Source: Punica granatum
Lineage: Eukaryota; Streptophyta; Magnoliopsida; Myrtales; Lythraceae
Assembly: GCF_007655135.1 (NCBI RefSeq)
Contig: NC_045128.1
Location: 42,049,885 to 42,113,884 of the forward strand
Direction of reading: 5' to 3'
Length of the DNA: 64,000 nt
The notes below the pieces were generated by a model. The model saw only the letters and a list, made by a program, of their open reading frames with translations. It was not told where the DNA came from and did no database searches. Position numbers and translations under genes: made by a program. Positions 1 to 13,020 of this stretch are shown in pieces; the stretch's first letter is position 1; each line of letters starts with the position of its first letter.

Positions 1-1469
1 CATAAAAAGAAAAACAATTTATAAAACATACTAATTTCATCAATAGGTATCACATTGCCAAATCACACCCCTACCAAAAATATTTCCTCCTTCACAAGAC
101 CCTTGCACAAGATTATATCATAGATCATATCTACAGATCAATTTTCAGAAACCCAAGATGTCGCAAGCAAGATAATTACGCTTCTTAATTCTACAAGAAA
201 TATAGTACATATATTTTGAAATGTGATTAACCACCTTAGCAGACAAAATACGTAGCTCATGGACTTCAATTGCTAAATTACTCAATGACAAGTAACCTCG
301 ACAATCCAATATGAACAGGATTATACTATTACAAAAAGAGAAACAAAAAAAAAACCTAAATTACTCACACGAACCCTCAATCATACTTAGAGAAACTCAA
401 CGAAGATAATGAATGTATAATACACGAATCTAATGCTCATTACACCTTACCAATGTTAACGAACCTTGCAATCTAAACGAGCCTCCAATTGCAGTACCTC
501 TATACAACTTCCAAGAAGCTCTCCCATATTTGTTCTTGCATATCATAGCGCTTTTAAATCATATTAATTAAACAATCCAATTAATTGTTAATTCTAGATT
601 CACAACATAACAACCCAATTGGATGATAGAATGTGGAAGAAAAGAATCAAGTACCAACCTAAACATGCCTATACTTGGCTCCAACTTGAACTCTAGCATA
701 ATTCCCTAGTTCTTCACTCCCAATTCATAATCCCACTAACCAAATACTCTTACTTTCACTAGAACGCAATCAGATAAATTAAGCTTAAGCAAGGAAAATC
801 AACAATATCAATTCTTCTCAACTTAATTTGCCAACGATTAAGAAAGTTCGTGGCCTCAAGTCGTATTACTAAGTTATCTAATTCAATAAATTAACCCCAT
901 GCCACCAAGGTAACAAGAACACAATCAACTGAAAGCTTCAATAATCAAAATCACCACATAGAAACTAATCGAGAGCAACCAAACCTCATCCGTGAGCTCC
1001 ATCTCAAGCTCTCCAACTCTCAGTCTCTCTCTCTCTTTCTCTCAACCTCTGTTTCTTCTTCAACTTCCCGCAGCAGATTAGAAGATTGGAAGAAAAAGAA
1101 AGCAGCAAAACAGAACAAGAAAGATAAAGAAAAAGTAAATTGCGGGCCCACGTTTTTGCTCTTTTCTTCCCCCATCTCTCTCTCTCTGTCTCCCTCTCTA
1201 TCTCCCCCTCTGTTCTTCCTCCACAAAACAGAACGAAAAAGAAAAAAAAAAAGAAAAGAAAACAATGGAAGAAGATAGAGGAAAGGCTAAGGCGGTGGAA
1301 GGTTGCTCAGAGGAAAATTTGAGCCCAAGTGGAGCCATGCTCCCTTTTCATTTTTATTTTTTATTTTTAATTGCTCCAGCACATGCATATAATATATGCA
1401 TACATATAAGTATGTAAGTGTACGTATATATATAGGCTATTTGAAATAAAAGAAATATTAGGTCTCACA
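1..1469. other. AT-rich left flank of the array, no gene seen
   Basis: This is single-copy sequence to the left of the first repeat unit. It is AT-rich, with stop codons in all frames. The only compositional feature is a pyrimidine-rich stretch at about 1018-1225 with runs of CTCTCT and an adjacent purine-rich run, which produces spurious low-complexity reading frames on both strands. Such tracts are common in plant 5' UTRs and promoters, but no adjacent coding exon is visible. Similarity to the unit 2 and unit 3 starts begins only at about 1470. Confidence 0.5.
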
Positions 1470-2820
1470 GGTAGTCGCCAAGGCACTTATATATTACAAA
1501 CTATACGAACTTCCGCAACATTGAGTAGCGACCACAATCGAGAGTATGAATTATGATAAATAGTTATATGCTTATTATAGTACAGATTGAAAAAGAGGTA
1601 TAGTGTATGGTGACACAGATTGAGATTTTAAATTCGATTCTCGTGGACTTTCCAATTATAAGCCGTAGGTCTCTTGCTTGCCAAATCACTTTCCTAGACC
1701 GGTCCATGGAGCATGTTTCCCTCTCAATGATCTGGGGGGACCCTCACGCAGCTTTCACGATCCAACCTTTGTATCATTCCTGTAACTTGCAAATCGATCA
1801 CGACTTCTTTCCAGTAGTCCAAAATGGACCTCACGGGTCATTATCAAAATTATTCGGAATATGAAATTACTAGTCGATCGAAAATGTATCTTTTAGTCAA
1901 ATTATGGTTACTTGAGTTTAAAAGCTCTCTTCGAGTTTACCTTGATATTACTTATCGACAACTGTTGTTCATCACAAAGAATGTTGTCCATCCAGTTGCT
2001 TTACAAAGCCATGTTCAATATCACCTTAGACCTGCAAAAAAGTAGTGAATCTGACTGTACGACGTGGTCGAATCTATGAAGTAGAGAAGTCTCGATGATC
2101 CTCATAGGTCCACCGGCTACCGATCGAGCTTGACAGGTGGACCCTCTTTCCTATATACGACTGGTTGTTGTGTATGCAAACAATGGAAATTAGCTTAAAC
2201 TGTCAAAATCAGGCCTGAAATTTTCTGAAAGGGACAATATATATGCTTTCATACGGGACGGTAGAGGAGTCTCGATAATACGTCCTTCATACTTTGGATA
2301 TTAAACTTCTTCTGAAATTCTGAACATCCCACGACATCGATCAGTGACCAAAGACAATTTGTATGCCACACAACAGAAACAACATATCATGAGCCTCTGA
2401 TTGTTAGTGGACAAAAATTGCCAACCAATTCATGTACGCAGTGAGCCCCCCAGCTGGCTTTCAGCGCATGCACATCTGCTGAAGTTAAAAAAGAAGAAGA
2501 AGGGGTTACGTTGCCTTTTTCTGCTGGAGGAGTTGCCTCGAAAGGAAGGATTATCAGCTCTAGTTGTCAATTAATACTGTATTAACTGAATTCCACTGTT
2601 CCAATTGAACTAACCAAATGAAGATCTTTTTGTACTAATTTTAATTGAATTCCACTGTGCCATGAACCTTTTTCTGTGTATGTTCGTATACATTGGGAAG
2701 ACCATTTTGCCCTCATTACTTCAACTAACCAAATGATTTCATTGCATGTGTCATCTCCCTTGGTTTTTGAACATTTTACTTTTCTTATTTTTTTGAGTAA
2801 GTGATTTTCAACAAAGGTTA
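1470..2820. repeat. Leading non-coding block of the unit, copy 1
   Basis: Present three times (also near 17975-19020 and 35109-36390). It contains a short frame at 1607-1864, and an overlapping one at 1824-2045, that are partly conserved among copies. The second copy of the first frame has lost its 5' part, and neither frame resembles a protein I know. I read them as chance frames in a transposon-derived or promoter-distal repeat. Within it, 1595-1665 has weak tRNA-promoter-like boxes (GGTATAGTGTATGG and AATTCGATTCTCG), which may mark an old SINE. Confidence 0.45.
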
Positions 2821-2870
2821 ATTTGAATATAATAGTACTCAGACAATATACACCTTGTTCTCCATGTATC

Positions 2871-2879
2871 TATATAAAG
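2871..2879 (+). promoter_or_regulatory. TATA box of CslB/H-like gene A1
   Basis: TATATAAAG lies 88 bases before the first AUG of gene A1. It sits in a well-conserved stretch that occurs identically placed before A2 and A3. The surrounding about 130 bases are highly alike in all three units, consistent with a core promoter kept functional. Confidence 0.6.
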
Positions 2880-2966
2880 GGCCATATGCACCTTGTTTCT
2901 GCATACTCACAGGAAGCTAACTAAAATTAGAAGAAGAGCTAGCTAGGTTTGCTGCAGTGCTTCCAA

Positions 2967-5900
2967 ATGGGAGACTTCAATTCATCATCAATGGAGGATG
3001 ATGATATGGCTGCTCCTCTGTTTGAGAGACAGCTTCGCAAGAACTATGTTCAGAGGGCTGTGGATATAACCATCCTCTTGCTAATGATCTCCTTGCTGTC
3101 GTACCGGCTGGTCAGCATCAGGAGCCACGGCGGCGATGGATGGGAGGTGAAGACGTGGCAGGTGGCGATGGGGTGCGAGGCGTGGTTCACCTTCGTATGG
3201 GTCCTCGTCGTCAGCACCAAGTGGAACCTCCTCCGTTACCTCACCTTCCCTCAACGTCTCCTCCAACGGTAAGTGATTAATTAACTAACAATAAACTGTA
3301 TTTACAATATCAATGAGGACATGTCACGTGTATCAGTAGCTTCATTGGTTATGTACGTAGGAAGAGGGAGCTGCCAGCGCTGGACATGTTTGTGACGACG
3401 GCAGACCCGGAGCTGGAGCCGCCTATAATAATGGTGAATACGGTGCTCTCTCTTATGGCAGTGGACTACCCGGGTACGGCACACAAGCTGGCTGTCTACG
3501 TCTCGGACGACGCCTGCTCCCCTCTGACCTTCTTCGCCCTCTCGGAAGCAGCCAAGTTTGCTCAGCTCTGGGTCCCCTTCTGCCGAAAGCACAACATCCA
3601 AGTCAGAGCCCCGTTCCGGTACTTCTCACCCACCGCCGAGCGGCCCCCTTCGGCCAGTGGTGGCTCTAAGTCACCGGAGTTCCAACAAGAGTGGAAACAT
3701 ATAAAGGTAAATGATAAATAGCCTCCACTTACCCAGGGTTGATGAACGTTGAGCAATCGGCGCATTCTAATCCTATCTGTCCCTTTCAAGTATATAATGG
3801 GCGAAACATGGACTTGGACGCAATAGTAAATATGCATACAAAAGGAAAATAGAGTCAGGCTTATTAAAAGAGGATGTAGCGGTAATGGTGTATGCTCTCA
3901 CCTATTAATTAAGGGGTTTTAAGTTCAATATTAATGAGATTATTCATATCAATTTAGTAGCTATTAAAAATCTTTTTATTGGATTAAGTTTATAAACGTT
4001 TTTTTGTAATTAAAAAAAAAGGGCGTTAGCCTTGACCGCCATTAGCATCCAATCACACATTAAAGATGGGCAGAAAAAACAAATGGAGGAGCCGAAAAAA
4101 AATTGATCCTGTCAGTTTGTCTGCATATAAATAAATAATATATATATATATATATACACACACATATTCGTGATTGTGTAAAGTTAATTGCTGTTTGGAG
4201 TTATTAGTAGACTAGTAATAACGTTAATTATTAAGCTCTGGGTGGCGTGTCTGCTTTAATTGGTCTCCTACATGCACATATATGAACAATAAATTATAAG
4301 AATTAGTTAATATAGAAAGTCAGACTCCAATATTTAACATATGATACGCGGCAAGCAAATTGTAATTAAAAAAGAAGAAGAAAGCTAAATTCTTCTAACA
4401 CGCTTATTAATTATCATTACACGCATATATTAAATAGCTCTTAAATGTTATGTAAATTATATTTCATGTCATTGCGAATAAAATTTTCAAATTAGGAGAT
4501 ACTTTTGTGATAGATATGGATTTGGAATTTTCCTTTCCCCTTTTCGCAGAATGAGTACGAGAGTTTAAACTGGAAGATAGAGGATGCACGTAAGAAGCCC
4601 GTTTCGAGTATCCTTTCTGCTGGAGAGTTTGCAGCTTTCGCAAATATGGACCGTGGTAATCATCCTCCTATAGTTAAGGTAAATTCTACATTGCAGTGGG
4701 CTCCAATTTAGCAAATGCTTCGGCATGATGTCAATAGTGCATTCGTCCCATCCCTTATTCGGGAAGATATAATTTAAATTTAATGTTTTCACCTACAAAT
4801 CCCCGTCGCGTAAATTCAACCCAGTCAGTACACAAAACAGTCAATAGCAGATATCCCGTGTCGTGGGTTTGACGTAGAAAAAGAACATATGGGGATTTTT
4901 AGTATAGAGACAAGAATTAATTAATTATTTAATAATTTGAAGATCATAGATTCGGTTTAGTTCATGGGACCAGGCGGCCAGCGATAGATTACATATATGG
5001 GACGACAAACACAATAAGACAAATTTACAAGATTTTCTGGATGAGGGAATAATTCAATAAATCAAAATTTTAAAATTAAGCCGAGAAAGAGATAGTACTA
5101 TAAATATATAGAGATTTTAAATTCGATTCTCATCACTTTACTTATTAAAAAAAAATTCCCTTTAAGAGAACTTTACAAGTTATATATGCCGGTTGCCTCA
5201 ATCCAATTGTATGATCTTTCTTTTCACCGTGAATTGTATATCTTCATAGAATAAAGACTTCAATTTAATCAGGACTTGGAAAACTGTTGTGTTTGGTTTT
5301 TGAATTAAATTAATAAAATTTTAACTCTAATTTTAATTCTACTCACTACACAATAAAAATTAACAACACAATTATTACATTTCTTATTTCCTTCAATTTT
5401 TTAACCATTCAATTCAATTTTTAATACTAAATTCTTCAACTATTCATTACTTTTTATACTTTTTCTCATAATTAAACAACATAATCATTACAAACCAATT
5501 AAAATCAAAACTCAACTCTACTTTTAATTGAAAATGTTTAGTACTTCAATTCAATTATTTAGTACTTTTACCGCTTTACCATTCATGAAGAACAATACAA
5601 GATACTAAATACTTGAACTTAAATACTAAATATTTGAACTGAAGTATCAAATGCATTACCGCATGACACAGTTGATATATCGCATCTTAAGCACCAATTC
5701 TTACATTTTTTTTCTTTTATATTCTTTTCACTTGTTGGATTGAAGATAATATGGGAGAATAAGGAAACAGAACCGGATGGACTTCCCCATCTAATATACA
5801 TATCGAGAGAGAAACGACCCAAACATCACCATCACTACAAGGCCGGTGCGATGAACGCTCTAGTAAGTCACAGTAATGATTTTGGGTTATAAATTCCTGT

Positions 5901-7496
5901 TTTTCGGTCCTGCTTTTCCAAATGAAAATCATATCTCACGTACCATATGGATCAATTTTTGTTCTTCCTATCTTGAATACGTGCTGCAGATAAGAGTGTC
6001 AGGTGTGATGACCAATGCCCCGTTCATGCTGAATGTCGACTGTGACATGTACACGCATAATCCTCAGATCGTGCTACATGCATTGTGCCTTTTGCTTGAT
6101 CCAAGATCCCAAAATGACACCGGTTATGTGCAGTGCCCTCAGCAATTTTACGACGGTTTAAAGGATGATCCTTTCGGGAACCAGCTCGTCGTTTTACAAG
6201 AAGTAAATAGTTGCTCAATTACAGAATTATGCTGCGTTTGGTTTCAAAATAGGATTTTAAAATCAGATTTTGATTTTGAAAAAGAGTGGTATAAATGGTT
6301 ATGTATGGGGTCCACTCTTTGACTTTGTATGAGTTATTTTGTTTCATTGTGGGTACAATTAAGTTAAAGTGTGATTTTAAAATCACATTTTGAAACCAAA
6401 CAAGCTAACCATTTCGACTTTTTAGTTGAATTTTGTGTCAAAATTAACTTGCGGCTTATTCTCTGTTTTGATTAGATCATTGGGCAGGGAATAGTGTCCA
6501 TTCAAGGGCCTTTCTATGGTGGCACCGGATGCTTTCATCGTCGAAGAGTAATCTATGGGGCTTTGCCGAAGAATGTTGACTCTAAGAAGAAAAATGCCAG
6601 ATCAATGGATGGTAATTGTCAAAATTCCCGATCGAATCTGTACAATTGATTCAAAAACATAGCTAACTCGGTTTCCTACCCCTCTCCTCCTACTCAATTG
6701 TTAGAGATATCATTAAGCGAATTTGGAAGCTCGGAGCAGTTCCTAAAATTGGTTACCCGGGCTTTAAAGGACGAATCGGGTACAGAAAAAGATTTGCCAA
6801 GCTCACTTGAGGCGGCACTACATGTTGCAAGCTCTGGCTATGAGTATGGCACTTCTTGGGGTAAAAAGGTACCTAAGCACGAGAATCTGAACTATCTGAA
6901 TAATGTCTTGCATTGTACATTACGTATCATCATCGACACTGCATTCGAACAAGGGCAGATTAAGTTATTCCTTGTGGAGATGGCTTCAGACTATACGAAC
7001 ATGAATATGTTGTTGATCCCTTTACATAAAGTAGTGTGGTCCTGTTTGCTGACGTATTCAAGCTTTGTTAGATTGGATTGACATATGGATCCACGACAGA
7101 AGATATCTTCACAGGGATGAAAATTCAATCGAAGGGGTGGAGATCGGCTTACTGTTCACTGGACCCACCAGCCTTCCTCGGTTGTGCACCAACAGGAGGG
7201 CCAGCATCGTTGAACCAGATGAAGAGGTGGTCCACCGGACTTCTCGAAATCCTTGTGAGCAAGTCCAACCCTATAAGGGCCACCCTGTTGGGTAGGCTTC
7301 AATTTAGGCAGTGTTTGACATACATATGGGTCCTCATCTGGAACATCAGATCGATACCCGAACTCATCTATGCCCTTCTCCCGGCTTATTGCATCATCAC
7401 CAACTCCCACTTCTTGCCCAAGGTAAAATCACAATTTGTAAATCCAGTCATTAATTTTTCCCAAAGGTGTCATGGTGAGGAATGCCATTTGCTCCG

Positions 7497-7540
<44 letters not shown>

Positions 7541-8122
7541 TGATTTTATAGAACTTTGCAGGTCCACGAACGGGCTATAATGATACCAGCATCCGTATTT
7601 GCCATATACAACATCTACACGCTATTGGAGCACTTCAGGTGCAGCTTATCAGCTCGAGCATGGTGGAACTACCAGCAGATGGCCAGAATCAACTCGGCTT
7701 GTGCCTGGTTGTTTGGTGTCCTAACCGTCCTGCTCAAGGTGCTGGGGATCTCTGATACCGTGTTTGAGATCACAAAGAAGGAGCAGTCCACTTCCAATGA
7801 CCAGCCTGATGCTGACTTGGGAAGGTTCACCTTCGATGAGAGCCCGATATTCGTGCCGGGGACCACCCTCTTGCTAGTCCAACTTGCTGCCTTGGCCATG
7901 CTAATGTTGGGGATACAACCAGCCCCGGGTGGCGCCAATGGTTCAGGACTGGCGGAGGTGGCGTGCTCTTTGTTGGTGGTACTCTACTTCTGGCCTTTCC
8001 TAAGAGGCCTCCTGGGAAAGGGCAAATATGGGATTCCACTAAAAACTATCTATAAGTCAGCAGCCTTGTCTACTGTGTTTGTGTTGTTCTGCAGATTCCC
8101 CTCTGTAGGGCTTCATCGATGA
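2967..8122 (+). CDS. Cellulose-synthase-like protein, CslB/CslH type (copy A1)
   Basis: Family-2 membrane glycosyltransferase, presumed to polymerise a beta-linked wall polysaccharide; the product of this clade cannot be read from sequence. Nine GT-AG exons: 2967-3268, 3361-3706, 4550-4678, 5746-5862, 5990-6202, 6476-6611, 6705-6868, 7072-7422 and 7562-8122. They join in frame to 772 aa, the usual size for CslB/H and far shorter than CesA. There is no N-terminal zinc finger. Two membrane segments lie near residues 32-50 and 75-95, and about six more near the C-terminus. Catalytic motifs are all present: DD at 150-151, DCD at 315-317, TED at 478-480 and QMKRW at 518-522. I chose the AUG in CAAATGGGAGAC, shared by all three copies. 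Intron 5 carries a small transposon (6230-6405) and intron 8 a run of about 38 C. The family is secure; the choice between CslB and CslH is not. Confidence 0.9.
5287..5522. mobile_element. Small MITE-like insertion in intron 3 of A1
   Basis: This stretch begins TTGTGTTTGGTTTTTGAATT and contains the run ACTCACTACACAATAAAAA that recurs in the elements at 25804 and 49079. It is absent from the equivalent intron of A2 (near 23050) and A3 (near 39350), where sequence matching the flanks is close together. The right end is poorly defined. It probably belongs to the same non-autonomous family, whose members carry a TTTGGTTT terminal motif. Confidence 0.45.
6230..6405. mobile_element. Tourist-like MITE in intron 5 of A1
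   Basis: An insertion of about 176 bases with inverted ends (GCTGCGTTTGGTTTC at left; GAAACCAAACAAGC at right) and inner inverted GATTTTAAAATC motifs. It is flanked by TTA/TAA, as expected for PIF/Harbinger-type elements. A2 (near 23805) and A3 (near 40128) lack it and read ACAGATTTAACCATTTCGAC straight through, giving an empty site. A relative sits at 35944 in unit 3. Confidence 0.75.
7497..7534 (+). repeat. Homopolymer run of about 38 C in intron 8 of A1
   Basis: An unbroken run of C lies 27 bases before the acceptor of the last exon. The other two copies have short mixed T/C stretches here (24900-24912 and 41224-41240), so the run is specific to copy 1. It may be a real expansion of the polypyrimidine tract or an assembly or sequencing error in length. 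Confidence 0.9.
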
Positions 8123-8844
8123 TAAGGAAACCGCCTATGTATATTATATTGTGTTTTTGTTGTTCCGTATAATAAGTTGATTGCTTGTATTTTAAAAATT
8201 TTATTGAGTAAACCATCTAGGCACTTAGTTTCTTCCCAGCTGCTGTCACTTATCTTAGTATGTCACAATCCAAAACCAACCTCAAGTGGAAGTTAGTTTA
8301 CAGCATCCGATGATCTGTATTTCGGTCTGTGAAACAATAAGTTTTCGAAAGCAACACAATCTTTACATTGTAGGAGTGGTTTGTAGATGAGTAGAAGTAA
8401 GCAGAAGTTGAGAATCTCCAAGGATACCATATGTTGTGTCCAGCCTGACTTCATGGACCGGAATGCATGGGCTGTCCGAATCTGATCCTCTACTCACATC
8501 GCTACAGTCTGCATGGGCTGTCCGAATCTGACCCTCTACTCAACCCAATAACAAATGCCAAAATGAGCCTAAATTGATTTACATTAATGGACAAAATTTA
8601 CCTACCAGTCACCAGAGGATTTTAGCAAAAATACATATGCTTTTAAGATTGTATAAATCTTCGTAGAGTCTAGAAGTTATATTTAGAGGTTCACGTCCAG
8701 TCTCGTGGAACCTCAATTCTTATATTCACAGCAAAACTGAAGTGCAGATAGCTATTCGGTTTTACCCAGATGGCATTAGCCAGCCAGGCAACCATATGCT
8801 TCGACCAGCGTTAAATGCTGGGCTAGGGGACCTTCAGTTCGTCG
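8123..8844. other. Spacer between A1 and B1
   Basis: The 3' flank of A1 and promoter-side sequence of B1. It has close counterparts at 25503-26410 and 41827-42562. I see no gene. A short direct repeat of the phrase GCATGGGCTGTCCGAATCTGA occurs at about 8466 and 8513 in this copy only. Confidence 0.6.
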
Positions 8845-11741
8845 ATGATGGAGGCCGGTGAGGAGGACGTTGCAGCTCCTCTGTTTGAAAGACAGCTATA
8901 GTGGAACTCTGCCCAGAGGGCTGCAGACATAGCCATACTCTTGCTAACGGTCTCCCTGCTGTCGTACCTGCTGGTCTGCCTCACTTCGAGCCATGGTGGT
9001 GGGAGAGAGATGACAACATGGCAGGTGGAGATGGGGTGCGAGGCGTGGTTCACCTTTGTATGGGTCCTCGTCATCAGCACCAAGTGGAACCTCCTCCATT
9101 ACCTCATCTTCCCTCAACGTCTCCTCCAACGGTAAATACCTAACGGACTGTCTGTGTTACAGCCATGAGTCATATGTATTAGTAGCTTCACTGACATGTT
9201 CGTGACAACAGCAGACCTGGAGCTGGAGCCACCAATAATAACGGTGAACACGGTGCTCTCGCTGATGGTGGTTGACTACCCGGGTGCAGCACACAAGCTG
9301 GCTGTCTATGTGTCGGACGATGCCTGCTCCCCTCTCACCTTCTTCGCCCTCTCGGAAGCCGCCAAGTTTGCTCAGCTCTGGGTCCCTTTCTGCCGGATAT
9401 ACAACATCCAAGTCAGAGTCCCCTTCCGGTACTTCTCACCCGCGGCCGAGCAGGCCGTTTCCACTGGCAGGTCCGACTCATTGGAGCTCCAACAGGACTG
9501 GAAACATATTAAGATAAAACACTCGGGCCCCTTGTGAAAGAACATAACCGGTCCCTTTTGTTGTACTGGACGTGTTACAACAGCCTGCATATATTCACAG
9601 CCGCCCTTTGTTTTAGAATGACTACGAGAAGCTGAGCAAGACGATAGAAGACGCCAGCAAGAAGCTGGTTCCATGTGAACTTTCTGGGGATTTTGCCGCT
9701 TTTGCAAATGTAAAGTGCTGGGATCATCCTTCTATAATCAAGGTAAATTATCCCGTTCGAGCACCAAACCTTAGCCGTGATTAACCCAACATTATTTACA
9801 GGACATATAATACATACATGCTAGGCTCCATCCAATTATTGCTGCCAAGTTTATATTTGCATCATCTGCATCTTCTTAAGATCAAGTTTACTGAAATCAC
9901 TCAGAATGTTTTCTTTGGTTTCCTGTTGAAGATCATCTGGGGAAATAAGGACGGCAAACCCAATGGATTGCCTCATCTGATATACATATCGAGGGAGAAA
10001 CGACCCAAACATCATCTTCACTACAAAGGCCAAATGCTCTAGTAAGTTACACGTTTTTACCGCTTCCCCTAGATATTGTTCTGGCTGGCTTCTACATTTT
10101 GAACTCGATCTATGAAAATTATTTAAAGCGCCATAAATGATTTAACTGTCCTCATTTGTTGTTTTGCTTCACTAAGCAGATAAGAGCATCGGCTGTAATG
10201 ACACACGCACCTTTCATGCTGAATGTTGACTGCAACATGTGTTGTGCCTTATACTCGACCCAACATCCCAAAATGACACTGCATTTGTCCAATGCCCTCA
10301 GAGATTCTATGATGGTTTGAAGGACGACCTGTTCGCGAACCAGTTTGTCGTCAATTATGAAGTAAACACCAGCATTTACTGATTATTTTCTTTTTTCAAC
10401 TCTAGGATTCATATGGAAATGTTTTTCTTGCGGTGTTCTCTGTATGGTTAGTTCATTGGGCACGGACTTGTGTCAATTCAAGGGCCCTCCTTATGGGGAA
10501 GAGGATGCTTTCATCGTCCGGGAGTAATCTATGGGTCTTGGCCAAAGGGCATTGGCATGAGAGAGAGATCTCCTATCATCGAATGGTAAGAGATTTAAGA
10601 AAGTATCCTATCGATTCTTCCAGTATGACTCTGATTCTTATTTACTTTTCCTTGAACTATCAAAGTACGACTGGCGGAGCATTGTTGACTGAATTTGGCA
10701 ACTCGAAACAGTTGATAAAATCAGTTGCCCACGCTTTTAAGGGAGAATCTGGCATGGGAAAAGATATATCGAGCTCCCTCGAGGCAGTACATCAAGTTGT
10801 GAGCTGTAGCTATCAGTATGGCACCACGTGGGGTGAAAAGGTAACCAAGAACACTGCTGTCAAACTCTATTCAAACTCGACGGTCAACTGGTTGCACACT
10901 GCATTGATCGCATTATCGACTTCCCCCCGCATTAGAATCCTTATATTCTAGCTTATGCTACATGGAGATGATGCCCTTTGCCATTTCATATAGGTTGGAT
11001 TGATTTACGGGTCTACCACAGAAGACGTCGTCGCAGGCTTGACAATGCATTCAAGGGGTGGAGATCGGCATTCTGTTCACCGGACCCCCTTGGGTTTCTT
11101 GGGTTGTGTGCCGACTGGAGGCCCGGCATCATTGGCCCAACTGAAGAGGTGGTCCCTGGGCTACTTGACATCGCACTGAGCAAGTCTAGCCCAATAATGG
11201 CCAAACTTTTCGCAAGCTGCGATTTAGGCAGTGTTTGACATACTTGTTTTTTCCTCCAATGGAACGTCAGATCTGTACCTGAACTCGTCTATGCCCTTCT
11301 CCCGGCATATTGCATCATCACCAACTCTCACTTCTTGCCCAAGGTAAAAATCGAAGACTTTGAATGATGTTGAGACGAGCGTAGCTTGCTAAGCATGAAT
11401 GCTGAACCATCAGGTAGGACCAGTCCACCTCCCGTGACGAGCCTTACAATGACCTGGGGAGGTTCACCTTTGATGAGAGCCCAATTTTCGTGCAAGGAAC
11501 CACTCTCTTGCTAGTCCAACTGCCAGCCTTGGCATGGCTGGGGCTGCAGCCGCCACCGAGAAATGGTGGCGGCTCAGGATTTGCTGAAGCGTTTTGCGCT
11601 CTTTGGGTGGTGCTGTATTTCTGGCCCTTCTTGCGAGGGCTCCTAGGAAAGGGAAAGGATGGGATTCCTCCGAAAATTATCTATAAGTCAGCTGCCTTGG
11701 CAAGCATATTCGTTGTCTGCAGATTCACCTCTAGGATGTGA
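8845..11741 (+). pseudogene. Decayed CslB/H-like paralogue B1
   Basis: A second cellulose-synthase-like gene with the same exon order as A1 but diverged from it and broken. Starting from the tandem ATGATG at 8845, codon 19 is TAG (8899-8901). The intron-1/exon-2 boundary is lost by a deletion near 9193. The exon with the DxD region has lost part of its coding sequence (near 10236). The first part of the last exon is missing, with sequence jumping from the exon-8 donor near 11343 to its middle near 11420. The C-terminal segment 11490-11741 is still recognisable. It lies in the same orientation as A1. Homology to the A genes is clear; absence of function is inferred from the multiple lesions. 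Confidence 0.88.
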
Positions 11742-12050
11742 TAACAAGGCCATGAGATTTGTTCTGCAGATTCACACCTGTATTTTTCGATCTAAATCCA
11801 TATGCAGACCAGGATTAGCCTTTCTTTATTGGGATGATTGCAGGGCAACTCGAATATTTGGAAACTCTTGATCAGAATGCCCATAAAACTTTCATGCAAG
11901 TTGAGAATTACAGGAAAATGCTTCAAGAAGGAGTTATGTTCTCCAAGATCCTAACTTTCGATTTCATATACTCTCTAACAAAAGTCCCTCTAAAGAAGAA
12001 AGAATCGGATGCAAAAGAAACACAACAATGCGCACAAGGCCATCTAAGCA

Positions 12051-12749
12051 AGGTTGTCAGAATCGCGATTCTACCTAGAATCGGTCGAGGGTCGGAGAAT
12101 CGTGAATCGTAGAATCGAATAGTGAATTGTAAGATTCTACTTGTAATTAAAAAAACAGTGTATATATATATATATAATCATACTTTCCCGAGCAATCTAT
12201 ATTTGAGGTATAACTATTAATTGTTCAATATTAAGTCGCAGATAAAGCGAGAAATAAAGACAGGACTGCGTCGAAAGGCTTGTATGGCCCCGAATGCCTC
12301 TAAGAACTGATTTGATATAGGGAATAAAAGAAGTGAGGAGCAAGTCGGCTGAGAGTTCTTAACCAATAGCGCGAATGGGTCGGAAAATGTTTGTCTATAT
12401 TACGCCCAACATAAACAATTAAAATTCTGAAAAAAAAAGGGTTGTGCTTCGGCTCGAAGAAAGAAGGAAGGTGGTGTGGGGAAGGCGGGGAAGGGGGGGA
12501 AAAAAGGCCGGGTTTTGGCCCGACTGGGCTGGGCTTCAGCTCAAAAGGGGGAAGGGAAAAAGAAAAGACTGGGTTTTGGCCCGACGAAGCTAGGCTTCGG
12601 CACGATTGGGCTAGACCCGGAATCGATTCTGCAATTTTAGGCCCGATTCTAGCTCCCTGACTCAAGACATGGAATCGAAATCGGTGCCCACCTTTCGAAT
12701 TGTAGAATCATACGATTTTACTATTTAAATCATGATTCTGACAACCATA
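12051..12749. mobile_element. Non-autonomous inverted-repeat transposon, copy in unit 1
   Basis: Ends are inverted (AGGTTGTCAGAATC at left; GATTCTGACAACCATA at right). It is flanked by a near-perfect 10-base duplication, CATCTAAGCA at 12041-12050 and CATCTAAGTA at 12750-12759. The interior is rich in GAATCG-type words near both ends and purine-rich in the middle, with no transposase. A duplication of 9-10 bases suggests a Mutator-like element. Unit 3 lacks it and has a continuous site near 46204. Unit 2 carries the same insertion at 29732. Confidence 0.78.
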
Positions 12750-13020
12750 CATCTAAGTAGGGAAAATGAAAGAAAGAAAGAAAGAAAGAATATAATACAG
12801 AAAACTAAAATATAGCCAATGCGAAAGATCGATTCGTTCCATGTATATTTTCCCTTTCGTTCCGTGATGGAATAGTAATTTATTCCATTAGTAATCAACG
12901 AGATTTCACGAAAAAATTATTCATACCATGAGAGAGAATAGGTCAAGGGTCTTAACTATTAACTAGGAATCATAGTTACTATTTTTTGTGATCTATTTCA
13001 TATATTTCATGTTCTGGATA

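Noticed and set aside
1020..1322. Overlapping open frames on both strands in the left flank
   Set aside because: They are made of CT/GA and poly-A low-complexity sequence, with no splice context or family resemblance.
1607..2045. Open frames conserved in part among unit starts
   Set aside because: The frames shift and truncate between the three copies and match no known protein; conservation is explained by recent duplication.
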